Shown: piece after piece, positions 7,975 through 14,445 of the stretch
Layout: every line of letters begins with the position of its first letter
Position numbering within the stretch: position 1 is the first letter of the stretch
Assembly (NCBI GenBank): GCA_902490305.1
Contig: CABUDI010000033.1
Coordinates: forward strand, 1-15,765
Direction: 5' to 3'
Length of the DNA: 15,765 nt
Source: an uncultured Collinsella sp.
GTDB taxonomy: Bacteria > Actinomycetota > Coriobacteriia > Coriobacteriales > Coriobacteriaceae
Made by a program: the position numbers and the translations under genes
The notes under the pieces: model-generated
What the model was told of the DNA's origin: nothing
The model's input: the letters and a program-made list of their open reading frames with translations, nothing else
Database searches by the model: none

Positions 7975-9495
7975 GTGAGAGAGGAGAGCCCCCGACAAGG
8001 TATGAGGAGGCCCGACTCGGACCGTGCTTCCTCACGTCGTATCACACCGCGTTCCAGCCGCGGCGGGCAGTCGTTTAGCGAACGCTATATTGCCGGCGTT
8101 CCCGCCCGTATCATGCGCCCCCGTTTGATATTCATGGCCTGCTTGTTTACCTTGGTATGCTTTGGCCTGCTGATGGTGTACTCGGCGTCTTCGGTCGAGG
8201 CGCTGCACGAGAATGGCTCGGCGACGTTTTTTCTGGGTCGACAGGCCGCGTTTGCCGTGGTCGGTGTTCTGGCGCTGATTGCCATCGTGCGCGTTTTGCC
8301 GGACAGCTGGTTTGGGGAGGATGTGCTCAGGATCTTCCTCATAGGCATGATAGGGCTACTGTTTCTGGTGTTCTTGGTGGGCAGCGGCAGCCGTGGCGCC
8401 ACGCGCTGGCTTAACATCGCCGGTATTCAGTTCCAGCCTTCCGAGTTTTTAAAGCCATTTGCCATTGCGTATTCGGCCATCATGCTTGATCGCTTCTTTT
8501 CGCCCGGTGGCAACATCAACGAATTCCTTCGCAAGATGGGCATCTACCTGGGCATTTCGCTCTTTCTGATCTTTATCCAGCCCGATTTCGGTACTGTCCT
8601 GATCATCCTGTTGACCCTCATGTGCATGGCGTTGTTTGCGGGTCTCGACCCCAGATTTATCATCGGCGTGCTAATCTTCGGCATTCTCGTGATCGTGATT
8701 GCGCTTGTCGCAGAGCCGTACCGTATGGTGCGTATTCAGGTTGCCTTGAACCCTTGGGCCGACGAGTATGGTGACGGCTATCAGGCCACGCTTGCCATTA
8801 TGGCCTTTGCCTCGGGCGGTCTGTTCGGCCGTGGCATCGGCAACTCAACCATGAAGTACTCGTATCTGCCCGAGGCGCACAATGACTACATCCTGGCCAT
8901 CATTGGCGAGGAAGTCGGTTTTGTCGGAACCGTGCTGTTCTTCTTGGTGTTTGCGATGCTGATCTACTCGGCGTTTCGCATTGCCGAGCAGGCGACCGAT
9001 CGCCGGGGCGCGCTTATGGCGTCTGGCTCCGCGGTCATTCTCGCAGTGCAGTTTTTGATTAACGCGCTGGGCATCCTCAACGTGTTTCCCATGACGGGCA
9101 AACCGTTGCCGTTTATTAGCTACGGCGGTTCGTCGATTATTGTGTCGCTCATGCTTGCCGGGTTGATCCTGCGCGTTTCGTACGAGAGCGCCCGCCGCGA
9201 TGAGTATGACCGCCGCCGCGAGAGCTTTGCCGTTATGGATGAGAGTACCGCCGGCGTGCCCCACGTGCGCGGCGAGCGATCTTCGCGTAACGGTTTTACC
9301 GTCCTGGATGGCTCTGCGACCGAGCCGGCAGCCCGCCCGCGTCAGCGAACGGCGCCGCAAGGTCGTCCTCAGCGCCCCAGCCCTCGCAACGCGGGCGGCG
9401 GATATAATCGAATCGATTTGAACTCGGACCCGTCGGCGCGTCTGCGTACCGACGACCAGGGACCGCGTGTACGAAGGGACTACCATGACCGATAA
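7975..9495 (+). CDS. ftsW: FtsW, SEDS-family septal peptidoglycan glycosyltransferase
   Basis: FtsW polymerises lipid II into septal glycan strands together with FtsI. The 506-residue protein has an Arg/Ser-rich cytoplasmic N-tail (1-48), about ten membrane segments (about 49-402) and a roughly 104-residue hydrophilic C-tail. SEDS features are visible: GATRWLNI (141-148), QPSEFLK (154-160), PEAHNDYILA (299-308) containing the presumed catalytic Asp (D304), and GKPLPFISYGGSS (375-387). It starts with GTG 7975, 8 nt after murD, behind TAGGGG (7964-7969); ATG 8002 has a poorer site. Its end overlaps murG by 11 bp. The C-tail is unusual for its length and for two copies of a [SG]F-x-V-x-D-x-S motif (417-424 and 440-447). 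RodA is the alternative SEDS protein, but the context supports FtsW. Confidence 0.94.
   Translation: MREESPRQGMRRPDSDRASSRRITPRSSRGGQSFSERYIAGVPARIMRPRLIFMACLFTLVCFGLLMVYSASSVEALHENGSATFFLGRQAAFAVVGVLALIAIVRVLPDSWFGEDVLRIFLIGMIGLLFLVFLVGSGSRGATRWLNIAGIQFQPSEFLKPFAIAYSAIMLDRFFSPGGNINEFLRKMGIYLGISLFLIFIQPDFGTVLIILLTLMCMALFAGLDPRFIIGVLIFGILVIVIALVAEPYRMVRIQVALNPWADEYGDGYQATLAIMAFASGGLFGRGIGNSTMKYSYLPEAHNDYILAIIGEEVGFVGTVLFFLVFAMLIYSAFRIAEQATDRRGALMASGSAVILAVQFLINALGILNVFPMTGKPLPFISYGGSSIIVSLMLAGLILRVSYESARRDEYDRRRESFAVMDESTAGVPHVRGERSSRNGFTVLDGSATEPAARPRQRTAPQGRPQRPSPRNAGGGYNRIDLNSDPSARLRTDDQGPRVRRDYHDR
9474..9479 (+). promoter_or_regulatory. Ribosome binding site that decides the murG start
   Basis: AAGGGA lies 5 nt before ATG 9485. 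The in-frame GTG at 9467 lies upstream of this site and ATG 9497 is 17 nt past it, so 9485 is the best start and creates an 11-bp overlap with ftsW. Confidence 0.7.
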
Positions 9496-10600
9496 AATGA
9501 CCGTTGCTATTGCAGCCGGCGGCACGGCCGGGCACATCAACCCCGCGCTCGCCTTGGCCGAAGAGCTGCGTGACCGTGGCCACCACGTTGTGTTCGTGGG
9601 CCAGTCGCGCAAGCTCGAGGGTCGTCTGGTCCCCGAGGCTGGGTTTGATTTTGTGCCCATTACGGTCACGGGCTTCGACCGCTCCCGTCCTTGGACGGCG
9701 CTGACCTCGCTGTGGCGTGTCAACAAAGCCAAGCGTGCGCTCGCCAGTCATTTCTCAAAGGTCGGCAAGCCCGATGCCGCCATTGGTTTTGGTGCCTATG
9801 TCGAGGTTCCGCTGCTGGGGTGGTGCAAGGGCGCGGGCGTTCCGTATCTGCTGCATGAGCAGAACTCTGTTCCGGGCCTGGCCAACAAGATGATGAACTC
9901 CCACGCCGCCCGCGTGTGCATCTCGGTGCCGGCAGCGCGTTCGGTCTTTGAGCGCGAAGGTGACCCTGACCACGTGCTCATGACCGGCAACCCCGTACGT
10001 CGCTCGGTGATCGAGGGCGATCGCGCTCGCGGCCGCAAGGCACTTGGCGTTCCCGAGGACGCTACGCTGCTGCTCGTCTTTGGCGGTTCACTTGGCGCCC
10101 AGCACCTCAACGAGCGTGTGGCTTCGCTCAAAAACGAGCTGCTTTCGCGCAAGAACCTCTATGTGTTGCATTCGACGGGTGCCGACGGCTTTGAGGAGAC
10201 CGAGCGCGCTTTGGCGCTGACGCCCGAGGAGGCGAAGCGTTACCGCGTCCAGCCTTACATCGACAACATGGGCGATATGCTGGCTGCTGCCGATTTGGTG
10301 CTCTCGCGTTCGGGCGCATCGAGCGTGGCCGAGATCGCTGCACTCGCCGTGCCTTCGGTGCTCGTGCCGTACCCGCATGCGACGGCCGACCACCAAACCA
10401 CCAATGCCCGTTATCTGGTCGACGCTGGGGCCGGCGTGCTCTGCGCCGATGCCGATATCGACGGTTCTGCCTTTGCCGATGAACTGCTGCACCTGGTCGA
10501 TGACGCGGCGGCGCGCGACGCCATGCGTCAGGCGGCGCGTGGTCTGGCTCAGGATAGGGCCGCCGCTCTTCTGGCGGATGCGGTAGAGGGTTTGCGTTAG
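9485..10600 (+). CDS. murG: MurG, lipid I N-acetylglucosaminyltransferase
   Basis: MurG adds GlcNAc from UDP-GlcNAc to lipid I at the inner membrane face, making lipid II. From ATG 9485 the protein has 371 residues, a normal GT28 length. Visible motifs are the glycine loop GGTAGHINPA (12-21), LLHEQNSVPGLANK (122-135), the second-domain loop FGGSLGAQHLNE (199-210), and the UDP-GlcNAc-binding segment SRSGASSVAEIAAL (274-287) followed by PYPHATADHQT (295-305). The start inside the ftsW end is chosen because it follows AAGGGA at 5 nt. Overlap with ftsW implies coupled translation of the lipid II maker and its polymerase. Confidence 0.96.
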   Translation: MTDKMTVAIAAGGTAGHINPALALAEELRDRGHHVVFVGQSRKLEGRLVPEAGFDFVPITVTGFDRSRPWTALTSLWRVNKAKRALASHFSKVGKPDAAIGFGAYVEVPLLGWCKGAGVPYLLHEQNSVPGLANKMMNSHAARVCISVPAARSVFEREGDPDHVLMTGNPVRRSVIEGDRARGRKALGVPEDATLLLVFGGSLGAQHLNERVASLKNELLSRKNLYVLHSTGADGFEETERALALTPEEAKRYRVQPYIDNMGDMLAAADLVLSRSGASSVAEIAALAVPSVLVPYPHATADHQTTNARYLVDAGAGVLCADADIDGSAFADELLHLVDDAAARDAMRQAARGLAQDRAAALLADAVEGLR

Positions 10601-10697
10601 TTAGACGGGATATCGTCGGTCGCCCTCGCGCTGATGCGGTAGGTGCGGTACAGTTAACGGGTTACAGGCAGTGTTTACGCAAGGAGTACACGAGCAC
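10601..10697 (+). other. murG-murC spacer with short direct repeats
   Basis: This 97-nt gap holds no gene. GATGCGGTAG occurs at 10633-10642 and also 56 bp upstream inside the murG end (10577-10586); the inner TGCGGTA recurs at 10644-10650. TACAGT (10649-10654) resembles a -10 box, but no fitting -35 box is present. No terminator-like hairpin is seen, so transcription probably continues into murC. Confidence 0.35.
10681..10686 (+). promoter_or_regulatory. Ribosome binding site that decides the murC start
   Basis: AAGGAG lies 11 nt before ATG 10698. An in-frame GTG at 10671 would put this site inside the coding region and add nine residues unlike the family N-terminus, so 10698 is preferred. 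Confidence 0.7.
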
Positions 10698-12116
10698 ATG
10701 GCTGATTCCCAGACTGCAACCTCCGCGCCCGAGTTTAAGAGCGCCCACTTTATCGGTATCGGCGGCGCCGGCATGAGCGGCATCGCCCTCGTTCTTCACG
10801 AGCGCGGTTATGCCGTTACCGGCTCCGACCTTAAGACGTCACGTTATATCCGCCAGCTTACCCGCGCTGGTGTGAAGGTGCATGTGGGCCATGAGGCCGC
10901 CACGATCGACGAGGTCAAGCCCGACGTGGTTGTTGTCTCCACCGCTATTCCGGAGTCCAACCCTGAACTCGTGCGCGCTCGCGAGCTTGGTATTCCCGTG
11001 TGGCCCCGTGCCAAGATGCTCTCTGCTTTGGGCCACGGCTACACCACCGTCGCTGTTGCCGGCACGCATGGCAAGACCACCACGTCTTCGATGTGCGCCA
11101 CCATGCTCGACCGCATGGGTCTGGATCCGAGCTTCTTGATCGGTGGCATCGTCGAGGGCTATGACACGAACGGCAAGAACGGCTCGGGCGACTACTTTGT
11201 CGCTGAGGCCGACGAGTCCGACAGCTCCTTCCTGTTCCTGAACCCCAACGTGGTCATCGTGACCAACGTCGAGGCCGACCACCTCGACCACTACTCGGGT
11301 ATCGAGGAGATCGAGGCAACTTTCGCCAAATTCATGAGCCTGGTGGGCGAGGACGGCACCGTCATCGTCTGCGGTGAGGACCCGCATCTGGTCGAGCTCG
11401 CCAAGTCGACGGGTCGTCACGTGCTTTCCTACGGCTTTGCCGAGAGCAACGACATCGTCTGCATGCACCCGGATGTCAAGGGCATCCAGAGCGATTTTAT
11501 CGTTCGCTTTGAGGACGGCACTGAGCACGCTGTGGAGATCAAGAGCAATCCCGGTCGCCACAACATGCTCAACGCCACGGCGGTGCTCACCGTCGCCCAT
11601 GTCCTGGGCCTTGACATCGACGCCGCCGCCAAGGCGCTCTCGAGCTTTGAGGGCGTCCGCCGTCGCTTTACCCACGTGGGCGATATCGATGGCATCACCG
11701 TGGTCGATGATTACGGCCATCACCCCACCGAGATCAAGGCGACGCTTGCTGCTGCTTCGTCGCTGGGCTACAAGCACGTCGACGTCGTGTTCCAGCCGCA
11801 CCGCTATTCGCGCCTGCAGGCCCTGTGCGACGACTTTGCCGATGCATTTGCCAATGCCGATAAACTGCTGCTGATTGATGTGTTCTCGGCTGGCGAGATG
11901 CCCATTCCGGGTGTCACCTCTAAGATGCTCGCCGATACCGTGCGCGCCAAGCATCCTGGCAAGGAGGTCGTGTACTGCTCCAGCCGTCTTGAGCTCAATC
12001 AGGAGCTCGAGCAGATGGTGGGCGAGGGCGACCTGCTGCTCACTATGGGTGCCGGTGACGTTACGACCGTCGGTCCCGAGTTCATTGAGTATCTGACTGC
12101 CAAGAAAGACGCTTAA
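10698..12116 (+). CDS. murC: MurC, UDP-MurNAc:L-alanine ligase
   Basis: MurC performs the first amino acid addition, joining L-alanine to UDP-MurNAc with ATP. From ATG 10698 it has 472 residues. The N-terminal nucleotide-sugar loop FIGIGGAGMSGIAL (18-31) is diagnostic for MurC. The P-loop is GTHGKTTTS (122-130), followed by EADESDSSFL (170-179), GRHN (286-289), DDYGHHPTEIKATL (337-350) and QPHRYSRL (366-373). Codon use is rich in C-ending codons, similar to ftsZ, consistent with good expression. It is followed 5 nt later by murB. Confidence 0.96.
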   Translation: MADSQTATSAPEFKSAHFIGIGGAGMSGIALVLHERGYAVTGSDLKTSRYIRQLTRAGVKVHVGHEAATIDEVKPDVVVVSTAIPESNPELVRARELGIPVWPRAKMLSALGHGYTTVAVAGTHGKTTTSSMCATMLDRMGLDPSFLIGGIVEGYDTNGKNGSGDYFVAEADESDSSFLFLNPNVVIVTNVEADHLDHYSGIEEIEATFAKFMSLVGEDGTVIVCGEDPHLVELAKSTGRHVLSYGFAESNDIVCMHPDVKGIQSDFIVRFEDGTEHAVEIKSNPGRHNMLNATAVLTVAHVLGLDIDAAAKALSSFEGVRRRFTHVGDIDGITVVDDYGHHPTEIKATLAAASSLGYKHVDVVFQPHRYSRLQALCDDFADAFANADKLLLIDVFSAGEMPIPGVTSKMLADTVRAKHPGKEVVYCSSRLELNQELEQMVGEGDLLLTMGAGDVTTVGPEFIEYLTAKKDA

Positions 12117-12121
12117 GTCTA

Positions 12122-13033
12122 ATGGGTCTGTTTAACGCCGTCATGGCGCTCTCGGGCATGATCGACACGGATGTGATCGAGGACGAGCGCCTTGCGCGTC
12201 ATACGAGCTATCGTATCGGCGGCAAGGCCGACCTCTTTGTGACGTGCCATAGCTATCATGCCCTCCGCCGCGCCGTGGCGGTGCTCGATCGCGAGCAGGT
12301 GCCGTGGGTCATCATCGGCAAGGGCTCCAATCTGCTGGTTGCCGATGGCGGTTATCGCGGTGCCGTCATTTCGCTCGGACGTGAGTTTCAGCGCACGGTT
12401 GTTGCCGATGACGGTTGTACGCTGACGGTCGGTGCGGGCGTGATGTTTGCGCGCCTGGTCAACGATGCCCTGTCGCGTAGCCTCTCGGGCCTTGAGTTTG
12501 CCGTTGGCATCCCTGGTTCGGTTGGCGGTGCGATATCTATGAATGCAGGCACACGGACCGAGTGGATTGGCTCGCTGGTTGAGGATGTCGTAACGTTTGA
12601 CCCGGCATCCGGTATCAAGCATTATGCGGGGTCCGAGATCACTTGGGGCTACCGAGAATGTAGCCTTCCCCGCAATGAGATCATCCTCGAGTGCGTGCTT
12701 AAGCTTAAACCGGCGCCCAAGGCCGACATTCGCGAGCGCATGGAGCGGTACCTGACGAGGCGCAAGCGTACGCAGCCCATGGGTCGCGCATCCTGCGGGT
12801 CGGTCTTTCGCAACCCGCCCGATGCGAGTGTGGGCAAGCTTATCGAGGATTGTGGATTAAAGGGTTTTTCGATTGGCGGTGCGGAAGTTTCGCCCGTTCA
12901 CGCTAATTTTATCGTTAATAACGGAACTGCCTCGGCCGATGACGTTGCCGCGGTTATCAGACATGTGCACGGAAAGGTGAGGGAGGCGTATGGCATCGAG
13001 CTCAGACCGGAAGTTAAATTCCTCGGCTTCTAG
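12122..13033 (+). CDS. murB: MurB, UDP-N-acetylenolpyruvoylglucosamine reductase
   Basis: MurB is a FAD enzyme that reduces UDP-GlcNAc-enolpyruvate with NADPH to UDP-MurNAc, the substrate of MurC. The 303-residue length fits the shorter Gram-positive type. Visible are RHTSYRIGG (26-34), the FAD-binding IIGKGSNLLV (64-73), GIPGSVGGAISMNAG (129-143), YRECSLP (177-183), SCGSVFRNP (224-232) with the presumed proton donor S227, and HANFIVN (260-266). A Glu near the C-terminus (E293 or E297) may be the general acid. There is no good Shine-Dalgarno site before ATG 12122, only 5 nt separate it from the murC stop, and coupling is likely. In-frame ATGs at 12143 and 12158 are possible but no better supported. 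Its end overlaps ftsQ by 44 bp. Confidence 0.95.
   Translation: MGLFNAVMALSGMIDTDVIEDERLARHTSYRIGGKADLFVTCHSYHALRRAVAVLDREQVPWVIIGKGSNLLVADGGYRGAVISLGREFQRTVVADDGCTLTVGAGVMFARLVNDALSRSLSGLEFAVGIPGSVGGAISMNAGTRTEWIGSLVEDVVTFDPASGIKHYAGSEITWGYRECSLPRNEIILECVLKLKPAPKADIRERMERYLTRRKRTQPMGRASCGSVFRNPPDASVGKLIEDCGLKGFSIGGAEVSPVHANFIVNNGTASADDVAAVIRHVHGKVREAYGIELRPEVKFLGF
12981..12986 (+). promoter_or_regulatory. Ribosome binding site of ftsQ inside murB
   Basis: GGGAGG lies 3 nt before ATG 12990, within the last codons of murB; AAGGTGA just upstream may also contribute. It supports a start that overlaps murB by 44 bp and keeps the long basic tail of FtsQ. Confidence 0.65.
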
Positions 13034-14246
13034 AGCATCGAAACCCACCTTCCGCCGCGCCGGAGGGCGTTCCGGCGCGCCTGCCAAACCTCAACGCAAT
13101 ACCGTCGCGCATTCTAAGTCTGTCGGGCATGCTCGACAGACCAGTCGTCCGGTCGTCGGCTCGCAGCTCGGTAATCGTCCGGCCGCAAAAAAGTCCTCGC
13201 GTCCCTCGGTGACGTCAAAGCCTGTTATGGGCGCCAAGCCTGCCCGCCCCATGGCAACTCCTAAGCCCTCGACGGGAACTAAAGCGGCGCGTCCAGGTCG
13301 CACGCTGGGCGCATCGAAACCGCGCTCGCTGACATCGGTGCCGGCTACCGCCAAGAAGCCTTCGGGTAAAAAAGGCGTCAACCCGTTGTCTTTACTTAGG
13401 GCGATGGCAAATAAAACATCAGACGCCGCTTCTGTCGTTACAGGCAAAGGCAAAATCGTGGGCGGCGTTTTGGCCGTCTTGGCCGTGCTCGTCGTCGTTG
13501 CTATCGTGGTGATTAACTCTGGATTGTTTACCGCCACTGATATTCAGATTCAAGGCAGCGAGCATGTGACGAAGCACGATGCTATCCAGCTGATCGATTT
13601 GCCCGAGGGAACGTCGCTTTTTAACGTCGATCCCGACCAGATTACCGAGGACCTCAAGCAGAACCCGTGGGTCTCGGGCGTGGATGTCCAGCGTCAGTTC
13701 CCACATACGCTCATCATTACGCCGATGGAGCGCAAGGTCATTGCAATTGCCTATATCAGCTCCGATGACCTTGCCTGGGCCATCGGGGATGATGACACCT
13801 GGATCGCCCCGCTGTCGACGTCGGTCGAAGTGGATGACCAGGGCAACGTCATCACGACGGGGCAGGGCTCAAATACCCTGACCGGCATTGATGCCGCGCT
13901 GGCGCTCGCTAAGCACTATGGCGCGGTGTTGTTGACTGATGTCTCGGCGGATGTCGCTCCGGTTTCCGGCCAGGCAGTGAGCTCCAAGGCCGTTAAGGCT
14001 GGCTTGGATTATGTGCGTGATTTTTCGAGCGAGTTCTTGGGACAAGTCAAGGATATTTCCACGCCTTCGGTCGAAGCCATCTCGGCAAACCTCAATAACG
14101 GCATTGAGGTGTCGCTGGGCGATTCGAACGATATCGTCAAGAAGGAGCGCGTAGTCACCAAGCTGCTTTCGCAGGTAGAGGGCGTAACGTATATCAATGT
14201 GCGCTCTCCGGGTAACTATACATTTAGGAACGCTCCGACCTCGTAG
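12990..14246 (+). CDS. ftsQ: FtsQ / DivIB cell division protein
   Basis: FtsQ is a bitopic protein that links FtsL/FtsB-type partners and helps activate FtsWI. The 418 residues consist of a very basic, Pro/Ser/Ala-rich cytoplasmic tail (1-150), one membrane segment (about 157-176, mostly V/A/L/I), a POTRA domain (about 179-248, from TATDIQIQGSEHV to LIITPMERK) and the FtsQ domain ending near INVRSPGNYTFRN (402-414). At about 150 residues the tail seems long for the family and contains about ten Arg-Pro or Lys-Pro pairs spaced mostly 6-10 residues apart. The start overlaps murB and follows GGGAGG. Base composition in the tail is slightly more repetitive than in neighbours. An ATG further downstream is unlikely, because the overlap start has the best ribosome binding site. 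Confidence 0.9.
   Translation: MASSSDRKLNSSASRASKPTFRRAGGRSGAPAKPQRNTVAHSKSVGHARQTSRPVVGSQLGNRPAAKKSSRPSVTSKPVMGAKPARPMATPKPSTGTKAARPGRTLGASKPRSLTSVPATAKKPSGKKGVNPLSLLRAMANKTSDAASVVTGKGKIVGGVLAVLAVLVVVAIVVINSGLFTATDIQIQGSEHVTKHDAIQLIDLPEGTSLFNVDPDQITEDLKQNPWVSGVDVQRQFPHTLIITPMERKVIAIAYISSDDLAWAIGDDDTWIAPLSTSVEVDDQGNVITTGQGSNTLTGIDAALALAKHYGAVLLTDVSADVAPVSGQAVSSKAVKAGLDYVRDFSSEFLGQVKDISTPSVEAISANLNNGIEVSLGDSNDIVKKERVVTKLLSQVEGVTYINVRSPGNYTFRNAPTS
13056..13079 (+). repeat. Strong hairpin just after the murB stop, inside ftsQ
   Basis: CGCGCCGGA (13056-13064) and TCCGGCGCG (13071-13079) form a perfect 9-bp stem with the 6-nt loop GGGCGT. It begins 23 nt after the murB stop and lies within ftsQ codons 23-30. 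It has no T-tract, so it is not a typical terminator. It could protect the upstream mRNA end or slow ftsQ translation; either role is inference. A chance product of a GC-rich low-complexity stretch is possible. Confidence 0.5.
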
Positions 14247-14377
14247 CGCTGGTTGATGCTTTGTTGAGGGGCCATACCACGCCGTTTATCTGGTTTGTTT
14301 GGTTTTCACGGTCAATTATTTGACTGATACGTTCATAATGTGCAAACATAATACGGTTTACCTTTGCATTTACTTTC

Positions 14378-14389
14378 AACCTGAAGGTT
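14378..14389. repeat. Inverted repeat AACCT-GA-AGGTT in the ftsZ leader
   Basis: Two perfect 5-bp arms are separated by GA. The right arm overlaps the proposed -10 region (14387-14392), the place where a repressor operator would act. A shorter palindrome, GGTTTACC, lies 16 bp upstream (14355-14362). Confidence 0.35.
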
Positions 14390-14400
14390 AATGTGCGCAG

Positions 14401-14410
14401 GGGTCGACCC
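14401..14410. repeat. Perfect 10-bp palindrome in the ftsZ leader
   Basis: GGGTCGACCC reads the same on both strands. It lies 35 bp upstream of the ftsZ start and just after the proposed promoter, near the expected transcription start. It cannot form a stable hairpin without unpairing its centre, so a protein binding site is the likelier reading, if it has a role. Confidence 0.4.
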
Positions 14411-14434
14411 ATGCTATGGCTATAACCTTTGTTC

Positions 14435-14440
14435 GGAGGA
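14435..14440 (+). promoter_or_regulatory. Ribosome binding site that decides the ftsZ start
   Basis: GGAGGA lies 5 nt before ATG 14446, near-ideal in sequence and spacing. An in-frame ATG at 14416 has no such site and would add ten residues not expected in FtsZ. Confidence 0.85.
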
Positions 14441-14445
14441 CCGAC

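Larger units (their letters stand above)
14247..14445 (+). promoter_or_regulatory. AT-rich leader of ftsZ, probable own promoter
   Basis: This 199-nt spacer is clearly richer in A and T than the surrounding genes, and it is the longest gene-free stretch inside the cluster. The best promoter-like pair is TTGCAT (14364-14369) with GTTAAT (14387-14392) at 17-bp spacing, a moderate match. A TTGACT (14320-14325) is a good -35 box, but CATAAT hexamers lie 8 and 21 bp away, both badly spaced. No terminator is seen after ftsQ, so read-through probably adds to ftsZ expression. An extra promoter here would allow ftsZ to be expressed above the rest. Confidence 0.5.

Noticed and set aside
8845..9732. 295-codon minus-strand frame across the ftsW-murG junction
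   Set aside because: Low-complexity Arg/Ala/Ser translation opposite two well-supported genes.
10671..10697. In-frame GTG start for murC
   Set aside because: The AAGGAG site lies downstream of it and serves ATG 10698.
10839..11954. 371-codon open frame on the minus strand, antisense to murC
   Set aside because: It is a mirror of murC codon bias, with no ribosome binding site or family motif that I can see.
14320..14352. TTGACT plus CATAAT as the ftsZ promoter
   Set aside because: The two CATAAT copies are 8 and 21 bp from TTGACT, outside the usual 16-18 bp.
14416..14445. Upstream in-frame ATG for ftsZ
   Set aside because: No ribosome binding site before it, while GGAGGA lies 5 nt before ATG 14446; the extra residues are unlike any FtsZ N-terminus I know.
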